64,000 nt of DNA, from the NCBI GenBank assembly GCA_026018925.1, contig JAKSZU010000002.1, forward strand, positions 93,134,975-93,198,974. The letters run 5' to 3'. Below the pieces are notes generated by a model. That model was given only the letters and a program-made list of their open reading frames with translations, had not been told where the DNA came from and did no database searches. Shown here piece by piece: positions 25,740 to 64,000 of this stretch (its first letter is position 1; every line of letters begins with the position of its first letter). This DNA comes from Tupaia tana (lineage: Eukaryota; Chordata; Mammalia; Scandentia; Tupaiidae). A program made the translations under genes and the position numbers.

Positions 25740-26020
25740 TTATTTTATTTTATTTATTTTGGAGAGGTTTTTGCTATAGGGCACGTGCACTCGCCAGACA
25801 GACAGAGAGAGACATAGAGACAGAAAGCGAGAAATCATCCCCCAGGGGGGATGGTCACGCTGCAATCCCTTCTCCTCCATTCTCCTCTCGGGATCTTGGG
25901 CATGCATGCACACGCACCCAGCTTGAGTTTTAAGCCACTGGGTCCGGGACGCGGGACGCGAACCGCAGTTGACTACGTGGGAGTCCAGTGACATAGCCAT
26001 TATGCTAACTGCTGGTTCCC
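25740..26020 (-). mobile_element. Type 1 SINE
   Basis: Full length; AGAAAGTAT on both sides. A short GACGCGG repeat sits in the B-box region near 25948-25961. Confidence 0.9.
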
Positions 26021-26439
26021 CAGAAAGTATCATTTTATGATTAAAAAAAAAATTACTTTTATTCTCCCTTAACCAGGTTACCAAAAAATAAGTTCCAATG
26101 CTGTACATGATAGGAAATAACAGTGATTTCCAAACTTTCTGTTTTATAGGGCTTTCTATTAATGTTAAAAAACAATTACTAGTCTGCTCCATGGCTCCTG
26201 AGATCTAGCCATTTTGGGAGAAAGGAAGATGTCCCAATGCTAACTGGGCCTCCAGCATACAAAACCCGCGTGAACAGCCCTTCTTCAAGAGACAGTCTGC
26301 TCCATGGCTCCTGAGATCTAGCCATTTTAGGAGAAAGGAAGATGTCCCAATGCTAACTGGGCCTCCAGCATACAAAACCCGCATGGTAGGAAAAACCCCT
26401 TTCAAGTCTCCTGTCTCTGAGTCAATCTTTGTCTCTCTC

Positions 26440-26474
<35 letters not shown>

Positions 26475-26866
26475 TTTTTTTAATTTTTGCTTTTTAGAAT
26501 TTTTTAAGGTGAGGTGTTTTACAGGGCCCTTTGGCCCCTCCCTCCTAGGCCTTTATTTTGTTAATAATCCCCTCTCCTCCTCCCAGAACAGCCCTTCTTC
26601 AAGAGACAGTCTGCTCCATGGCTCCTGAGATTTAGCCATTTCGCGTGGTGCACGGTTTTCTAATTTTTGATTTTTACTGAAATTTTTTGAATATTAATTT
26701 TTCTTTTTTAGATTTATTCAAAAGTTTTTCTCTTCCTTTTCTCTGTTTCTTGTCTGTTTTTTTTCCTGTTATTGGTATTGTTTCCCTCTCTCTGCTTCCT
26801 TTTCTGCACACTTCCCGACCCTCATATTGAACTTCAAAGTTTGGGAAGAACCCGACCATCCACCAG

Positions 26867-28137
26867 ATGACTAGAAATCGCTGCAGGACCACAAGAAATA
26901 TGGAGAAGCAGGAAAATGCCTCTCCTCCAAGGGAAACGGATAGCTCCTCTTCATCCACACACAGTTCAAGAGAATTCATGGAAATGTCTGATAAAGAATT
27001 CAGAACACTCATAATGGCAAAGCTAACAGAGATGGAAGAGAAGAGAGACAAGGAACTGCTGAAGAGGAAGGAGAAAGGAGTTGAAGAGTTCCAGGAGCTG
27101 AGGAAATTCATGCAAGATCTAAAAGAGGAGTTTCACACTTTACAAAAGAATCAGATGGAACTGTTAGAGATGAAGGCTATAATACAAGAAGTCAAAATCT
27201 CTCTTGAAAGTATTAAAAGCAGACTAGATCATACAGAAAATCGAATCTCTAATGTAGAAGAGAAAATGGCTGGCCTAGAAAAATCCACCATAAAGACTGA
27301 GAAAATGGCCCAAAAATTTGAGAATAATATGCGAGAATTACTAGATACAATTAAACGTCCAAACATCCAGATAATAGGCATCCCAGAGGGTGAAGAGACT
27401 CATAAGGGCATTGACAATCTATTCCATGAAATCCTGCAAGAAAACTTTCCAAACCTGGAGAGGCACTCAAAGATTCAGTCCCAAGAAATACAGAGGACCC
27501 CAAATAGAATCAACCCAAGAAGATCTTCTCCAAGACACATTATAGCCAGATTGACCAAAACCACAGACAAAGACAAGATACTAAGACTGGCAAGAGAAAA
27601 AAGGCAAGTTACCTACAAAGGCTATCCCATCAGACTAACGGCAGACCTCTCATTGGAAACAATGCGAGCGAGGAGAGAATGGGAAAATATATTCAAATTA
27701 TTAAGGGAAAAGCAATTTCAACCGAGAATTCTGAACCAAGAAAGGTTATCGTTCATTTGGGAAGAAAAGACACAAACTTTCCCAGATAAACAAAACCTGA
27801 AAGAATTTACCAGCACCAGACCAGATCTCCAAGAAATTCTTAAGGGATGGGAACCAGCAGTTAGCGTAATGGCTATGTCGCTGGACTCCCACGTAGTCGA
27901 CCGCGGTTCGCGTCCCGGACCCGGTGGCTTAAAACTCACGCCGGGCGCGTGTGCGTGCGTGCCCAAGATCCCGAGAGGAGAATGGAGGAGAAGGGATTGC
28001 GGCGTGACCGTCCCCCCTGGGGGGTGATTTCTCGCTTTCTATCTCGCTGTCTCTCTCTGTCTGTCTGGCGAGCGTACACGCCCTATAGTGAAAAATCTCT
28101 CAAAAAAAAAAAAAATTCTTAAGGGAGTCCTATGTCA
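26867..28137 (+). CDS. L1 ORF1p-like protein of HAL1-like copy 2, interrupted by a SINE
   Basis: Nucleic-acid-binding chaperone of the L1 ORF1p family. About 327 codons read openly to 27847; after the SINE the frame would resume and stop at TAA within four codons (VLCQ*), giving about 332 residues without the insertion, near the usual L1 ORF1p length. Visible: serine-rich N terminus (residues 20-35), coiled coil with KLTEMEEKRDKEL (about 47-150), RRM-like block PNIQIIGIPEGEE (about 165-177), and C-terminal block RHIIARLTKTTDKDKILRLA onward. The continuing open frame into the SINE (to 28027) is an insertion artefact. Confidence 0.8.
27848..28112 (+). mobile_element. Type 1 SINE inside HAL1-like ORF1
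   Basis: Full length, A-tailed; 14-base duplications AAATTCTTAAGGGA at 27834-27847 and 28113-28126. It dates SINE activity after the HAL1-like insertion. Confidence 0.95.
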
Positions 28138-29339
28138 GTAAAATTAAATGCAGACACATAAAAATAAGAGTTCAAAAACCAAGAAAATGGGCAACTTAAT
28201 TGTAGGGACAATGTTTGGAGATGAATATTATATCCCAGAATTCAATCTGGAAGATCGAACCTTAACAGAAGAAATATTAAGTACATGAGACAACCGATGA
28301 AACAACATTCTGTGACTTGACTAAATTATTGCTGCCTTTCTCTTAAGCTTTGTTTTCCGGTTTTAAAGGATTTTTGTCCTGTCTTGAGCTGTTGATAGGT
28401 GCATGTACCTACTATTTGAACAGAATACTAACCTGTTTCTAGGCTTTAAGTTTCAAGGAAATATCATTACCAGTTCAAAACTACTCTTCTTGAAATTACC
28501 TGCTGAAAGTAGTTAGATTACTTATGATATTGTGTGGCCAACAAAATGTTGGGGAAAAAGGAATGGAAGACAACTGTATATAGCAGAGATAGTGTAATAA
28601 GAGAGTGGGAAAGGGCAGAGGGTCCTTTCATGGGGTAAAAAACATATATATACATATACATATGTATGAAAGTAGAAATGGAATATTATTGATGATAACA
28701 TGCTTGATTAAGCCACTATGCAGTTTATTCTAGATGGGAAACCACATTTAGTATGTTGTGATGATGCTCAGGGAATGAATGTTAAGTAATTTAAAAAAAA
28801 AAGTTGCAGGAGAAAAAAAACAGTAAAACTGTTAGTATCGAAATTTTTTTAAAAATGCATATTTGATGACTACAGTAAGCTATATAGCCCCAGCTGGGTA
28901 CTACTTTATAATATGTTCATTCTACTCACTGGGGTTTATGCCTAAAGTCAGACTTGGGTTCATGTATAGGTATATATCAGCTGTGCTAGCTATTGGATAT
29001 ATTTAGACTAATTAAGTTCATTAGTAAATCAACTAAATGGGGGAGGGAAGGCATAGAAAGCAACCGTGGATACCAGAGACAATGTGGGAGGAGGGTGGGA
29101 CATGGCAGAGGGTGAGGGATAAGGAATCAAGGATGGCAAAACAAAAAACAAAGTATACAAGACATAAGAATTGGAAAATTATTTGCTGAAAACATGTATG
29201 TTGATGTGCTTGATTGAGCCAATACACAGTGTATTTTGGATGGAAAAAAAAAAAAAACACAATTACTACTGATGATTGCTTAAAGAATTACAGAAATCTT
29301 GGAAGTTTCACCCTACACACTATATTCCAATATTGGAAA

Positions 29340-29595
29340 TTAGTTTTTGTTAATTTAGTTTTGTTTGGGTTTTGCCATGCACTCACCAGAGAGAGAGAGA
29401 CAAACAGACAAAGAGAAGGAAGGAGAAAGCACCTCCCCCCAAGCAGGCATAAACAAACTGCAATCCCTTCTCTACCCTTATGTACATGTAGCCAAGGTAT
29501 TTTTCAAGTTATCAGGTCTAGGACTCAAACAGTGTGATGGGCCATGTGGAGCTAGCTCCCTAGGCCAAAAGGTCACAGTACTGTCCCACCAAATG
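29340..29595 (-). mobile_element. Type 3 SINE, old
   Basis: GGGTTTTGCCATGCACTCAC, then TCAGGTCTAGGACTCAAAC near the head. Confidence 0.75.
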
Positions 29596-29759
29596 ATCTA
29601 GATGATTTTATAGTCTCAATGTTTTAGCTCTAAGTATTTAAGGGCTTTGGTATTGCTTCCGAACCTGTATAACTAGGCAAGATTACTAACTTTCAAAACA
29701 GGTTAAAAGGTAAGACTTTTAATTTGGTAGACTTAATAGACAATGTCCTTCTGAGAAGG

Positions 29760-30073
29760 CAAATTTATAAACTGAGATTTTTATTTTTTAAAACTGGATT
29801 TACTTTTAGGTTCATGATATGTCTCATGATGAACAATGCACAAAGTCATATCTCACTGTATTAGAGCTCCTAAGAGAAAGAGAACAGAGTGTTCACAACT
29901 ATTTTTTTAGATACACAAAAAAGCACAATATAATCTTTGTCCTTTTCATAGATTAATGACAAACCCATAATTACTTAGTAAAACTACTCGAACAGGTGCT
30001 AAACAGTTTTAATCTCTTTTTTATATTCTTACATTGATTACTCATACACTAAAAGTTGTCAATGAATTAACAG
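29760..30073 (-). other. MTO1: MTO1 3' UTR, inferred
   Basis: AT-rich tail after the stop codon, ending shortly after the AATAAA signal on the - strand at 29780-29785. Longer isoforms cannot be excluded. Confidence 0.6.
29780..29785 (-). terminator. MTO1: Candidate MTO1 poly(A) signal AATAAA
   Basis: AATAAA on the - strand, 289 bases after the stop codon and the first canonical signal in that direction. Confidence 0.6.
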
Positions 30074-60720
<30,647 letters not shown>

Positions 60721-60935
60721 GCTGGGAGACGGTCAGTCTGTCTGACGTACAGCCCCCACCCGCGAGGCGCAGAACACTCAGGTAGAAACCGCGCAGGGCG
60801 CAGCCATCTTGCCCCAACGTCACCGCGTACACGTCAACACCCAGCGTCGCCGCTGATTGGCGTTTGGCGCGAGTCCCCGGCAAAAGGAAACCAAACCGCG
60901 CGCAGGTCGCCTGGAAGATGTACGCTTTGTTTCAG
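60721..60935 (-). promoter_or_regulatory. MTO1: MTO1 promoter region, CpG-rich with YY1-like site
   Basis: CpG-rich and TATA-less. CAAGATGGC on the - strand at 60803-60811 is a strong YY1 core, common at start sites of nuclear genes for mitochondrial proteins. ACGTCA-like CRE/ATF half-sites lie at about 60817 and 60833. A type 1 SINE sits just upstream from 60954. Confidence 0.75.
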
Positions 60936-60953
60936 GTCACTGCGAGTGTTTTT

Positions 60954-61195
60954 TTTTTTTTTAGAGGTTTTTGCTATAGGGCGCCTGCGCTCGCCAGACA
61001 GACAGACAGAGACAGACAGAAAGTGAGAAATCACCCTCCCCAGGGGGGATGGCCACGCCACAGTCCCTTCTCCTCCATTCTCCTCTCGGGATCTTGGGCA
61101 TCCGGCGTGAGTTTTAAGCCACCGAGTCGGGACGCGAACCACGGTCGACTACGTGGGAGTCCAGCGACATAGCCATTACGCTAACTGCTGGTCCC
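60954..61195 (-). mobile_element. Type 1 SINE upstream of the MTO1 promoter
   Basis: Perfect 16-base duplications CACTGCGAGTGTTTTT at 60938-60953 and 61196-61211. Confidence 0.95.
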
Positions 61196-61211
61196 CACTG
61201 CGAGTGTTTTT

Positions 61212-62000
61212 GATGGCTTACGGTTCTAGGTAATTTCTCAGACACTACAGTCCTTATCTCCGGGTGGCCACTCATGGACAATGAATTTGATCACATTGCC
61301 TTGTCGAATTTTTTGAGTTTTCTAGTGCACTGTCAACTTCTCTTTGTCTATAAAAACTAGAATCTGAAAATAGGAATCGATTCGAAAGGAGTACAACTAC
61401 ATTTGTGAGCAAAAGATTCATCTTGGCTAATTAGGAGCATTCGACGGTTGAATGTTAAATATCCAGTCTTTTGGAATTGACATCTTTAAACCTTTCTCGG
61501 GGAGGAAACATTTGACTGATTGTATAGTGAAACAGCCAGTGTGACCGCTGGCAGGTGCTTTTTCCCTCTCCCTTTCTGTCTTTCTGGTGAGTGCACATGC
61601 CTGCGTGCAATTAATTGAAAAGAAGCAGAAAACTGTTGCAAACCAGGGACACTTTTTCAAGCTGTAGAACCCAGGGCTTTTACTGGGAGTCAGGTAGGCA
61701 TGAAGTACTTGTATGATTGACTTTTGTTTCCTCTGTCTTCAGCCCCTCCAGAGGTTGAACTGATACAGCATGGCCAAGAGCTCACCACAAATCACATTAT
61801 TACATAAACTTTCAATCATGGCTTAAGTATATATAAAGACACTTACTGGGCAGGATATTGTAAGGATTTAGAGGGTTTTTTCCATGGGCTAGTCAAGGAC
61901 CATTTCTTTCTGTGGGATGTGTAGAGGTTATATACCCTAAGCCTGAAGAATTATGCCTTTAAGCACACACTTTTTATTTTTTTTAAGAATTATTTTATTT
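61212..62000. other. MTO1 upstream flank
   Basis: Mostly unique DNA; a SINE 3' fragment at about 61540-61625 (GGTGAGTGCACATGCCTGCG). No gene seen. Confidence 0.5.
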
Positions 62001-62004
62001 AGAT

Positions 62005-62164
62005 TTATTTATTTATATATTTATATATTTATTTATTTATTTTAATTTTACCAGAGAGGGATAGAGTGAGAGGGGGACAGAGAGAGAAAGCAAGCCGCCA
62101 GATATAACTGTGGTCGGCCATGTGGGAGTCCAGTGCCCCTAACCACCAGCCACCTGCTGGCCCC
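62005..62164 (-). mobile_element. Type 2 SINE
   Basis: (TTTA)n tail at 61990-62045; ends CAGCCACCTGCTGGCCCC. Confidence 0.88.
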
Positions 62165-62224
62165 AGCACACACATTTTATAAATTAAGGGAGTCTTCTTG
62201 ATCTTAAGTTGATCTTATTATTCT

Positions 62225-62467
62225 TATTTTGTTTTTTCAAATTTTGTCAGAGGACCCATAACCTCACCAGAGAGGAAGAGAGAGCTGGGGCACAGTCACA
62301 CAACAGTCCCTTCTCTTTCACCTCTCCATTCTGTTAGGACCTTGAGCATACATACCTATTGTTCCTGGCATGTTTTTTAAGCTGCCAGGTCTTAGACTTG
62401 GAGGTGGGGGTGGGGGGCTAGCCATGTGGGATTTTGCTGCCTTCACCACAGGGTACCGTGCTGGCCC
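62225..62467 (-). mobile_element. Type 3 SINE
   Basis: TCAAATTTTGTCAGAGGACC to GGGTACCGTGCTGGCCC. Confidence 0.83.
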
Positions 62468-62575
62468 AGGCTGTTTTATGTTATAAATCTTTGCTTCAGA
62501 CTTGATTTTTAATGTTAAGATATGATTACGGGGCACCTAGAAACGATCTCAAGGTCTCTAAGTTGTAAAAAAGCC

Positions 62576-62806
62576 TTTTTTTTAAAAAAAGTTTATTTAG
62601 GGTGCACATGCTCACTAGAGAGAGAGAGAGAGAAATCACCCCTCGGAGGGATGGCCATGCTGCAATCCCTTCTCCTCCATTCTCCTCTTAGGATTTTGGG
62701 CATGCATGCACCTAGCATGTTTTTCAAGTCACTGAGTCCCTATTTTAACTCTGGAATTGACTGTGTGGGATTCAGTCACCCTAACTGCATGCCACCTGCT
62801 GACTCC
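62576..62806 (-). mobile_element. SINE, type 3/1
   Basis: AAAGCCTTTTTTT on both sides; head ends GCCACCTGCTGACTCC. Confidence 0.88.
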
Positions 62807-63562
62807 TATATAAAGCCTTTTTTTAAAAAAATTTTTTTATGATCATGATTAGCAAAAGAAAATTAAGAACAATAATAACAACAAAGTACATGTCACCAGA
62901 AAATATTTGGGTCTCACAAATTATAGTTTAAAAAGTAGATAACTCTACTTGTTGGAGAATTTCCTTTCCTATTTTCCAGTTATTTGCTAATCTACTAGTT
63001 GTGAACAATGAAAAGAATAGGAAAAAAATAAAATCTCTGTCTTGAGAGGTATATCGTTCCACATGAAATTCAAGCAGGTTATATGCAACAGAAGAAAAAG
63101 GAGTCAATTTTACCACCACTTGGAAAATGGCCAGACTTACAGAAATGAATAATCTTAAAGAATTTACAAACTACAGACTGGCATGCACACAGTCATGAAG
63201 TGATGCAGTAAGTGTGACAAAAATCAGTGAGCTCTGAGTAAAGGCAGCAGAGGAGTGAAGCTGTCCATGACACATGACAGGGAATACTTGCTTCGTAAAG
63301 TTGAACTGTGAAAAAGAACTTGAAGTAATTCATCATAAAAGGAAAGAAGGGCCTTTAGGAATCCTTTACTATCTGGTCTCCAAATTTCTTTTTTATTCTC
63401 TTTTCTTTTGCTTCTTGTGTCCTCTCAGAGTAGAATTCCTCTTTCTTTCACTGCCCTTTATCTCCATTCCCCTACAAACTTTATGGTACTTTATGCTTCA
63501 GTGAGAACAATGTTACATACAAAGAAAAAAGTTGAGAATAGGCCAGAATAATGGACATTTGC
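62807..63562. other. Unique AT-rich sequence
   Basis: Flank beyond MTO1; no gene or named repeat recognised. Confidence 0.4.
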
Positions 63563-63835
63563 GACCAGCAGTTGGCATAATGGCTATGTCGCTGGATTCC
63601 TATGTAGTCTACCACAGTTCAAGTGCCTGACCCAGTGGCTTAAACTCACACAGGGAGCATGTGCCTGCATGCCCAAGATCCCAAGAGGAGAGTAGAGGAG
63701 AAGGGATTGTGGTGTGGCAATCCCCCCTGGGGGTGTAATTTCTCACTTTCTGTCTCTCTGTCTCTCTCTGTCTTTCCAGCAAGCACACATATCCTATAGC
63801 AAAAACCTACCCCCCCACACAAAAAAAAGAGAAAG
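63563..63835 (+). mobile_element. Type 1 SINE
   Basis: GCGACCAGCAGTTGGCATAA to CAAAAACCTACCCCCCCACAC. Confidence 0.91.
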
Positions 63836-63978
63836 AGAGAGATATAACACATTAGGAGTATAGCCATTTTGAAAAAGGTTTTAGAAAAATGTTAATTACC
63901 TATGGATAATAAAGTTTTAATTAACCCTAATTAAAGATTTGATAATAATTTAAAACTGATAAAGAAATTTGGCAGTAT

Positions 63979-64000
63979 TGGGACCAGCAGTTAGCATAAT
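63979..64000 (+). mobile_element. Type 1 SINE cut by the window end
   Basis: Only the head GGGACCAGCAGTTAGCATAA is inside the window. Confidence 0.85.

Larger units (their letters stand above)
26182..29258 (+). mobile_element. HAL1-like ORF1-only L1-derived element, copy 2
   Basis: A complete insertion bounded by 10-base duplications ACAATTACTA at 26172-26181 and 29259-29268. About 2.8 kb after removing a younger SINE (27848-28112). Two 113-base 5' units start at 26181 and 26294, with a partial third at 26608. One nearly intact ORF1 follows, then the 3' UTR, whose distal part appears twice (about 28480-28790 and 28860-29245). No ORF2. Confidence 0.85.

Noticed and set aside
26867-28027. 386-codon open frame that looks like an L1 ORF1 fused to another protein
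   Set aside because: The last part is a type 1 SINE with its own target-site duplication; it is an insertion, not a gene fusion.
61212-64000. A further gene upstream of MTO1
   Set aside because: In human the next gene (CGAS) lies several kb further as I recall; no coding exon is visible here.

Overview
This is a window of mammalian nuclear DNA. Two genes with introns are recognisable: EEF1A1 on the + strand (first exon near 8.17 kb, stop codon at 11.36 kb) and MTO1 on the - strand (start codon at 60.72 kb, stop codon at 30.07 kb). Both coding sequences can be read exon by exon without a break: 462 codons in 7 coding exons for EEF1A1, and 691 codons in 12 coding exons for MTO1. The genes converge tail to tail, the order I recall for human chromosome 6q13.

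Most of the rest is transposable elements. About 90 copies or fragments of tRNA-derived SINEs fill the window. I group them by eye into four types. Type 1 is about 250 bp, with head GGGACCAGCAGTTAGCGTAA and tail CTATAGCAAAAACCTCTC. Type 2 is short (140-170 bp), with GGTGTGGTGGTTAAG. Type 3 has CCATGGCCTAGTGGTTAAG and GGCTTGAAAAACAT. Type 4 has CAGTGGCACAGCGGTAGA. Type 1 keeps clear pol III A and B boxes and contains very fresh copies, so it was active recently. These SINEs are not human, rodent, carnivore, horse, bat or rabbit families as I remember them. My best guess is a colugo (Dermoptera, CYN-like SINEs), but that is inference. Older layers are MIR, L2, L1M, MER20, MER1-type and MER33-type hAT elements, a MaLR LTR fragment and two mariner-like MITE families.

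Layout. 0-8 kb: SINEs, an RPS20 processed pseudogene at 3.17-3.69 kb, and an isolated CpG island at 4.28-4.68 kb. 8-11.65 kb: EEF1A1 with TATA box, 5'TOP start and a GC-rich first intron. 6.06-13.39 kb has no SINE at all. 13.4-29.7 kb: repeats, including two complete ORF1-only L1-derived (HAL1-like) insertions with target-site duplications. 29.76-60.8 kb: MTO1, with introns full of SINEs, an RPL9 processed pseudogene, a PRELID1 processed pseudogene and a perfect 180-bp tandem duplication. 60.8-64 kb: MTO1 promoter and repeat-rich flank.

The genes act in two separate translation systems. EEF1A1 delivers aminoacyl-tRNA to cytosolic ribosomes. MTO1 modifies the wobble uridine of mitochondrial tRNAs. 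The most interesting observations are the pair of HAL1-like elements, a SINE insertion that duplicated the 5' splice site of MTO1 exon 4, a SINE A-tail abutting the exon 9 splice donor, and three places where SINEs were inserted repeatedly at the same target site.
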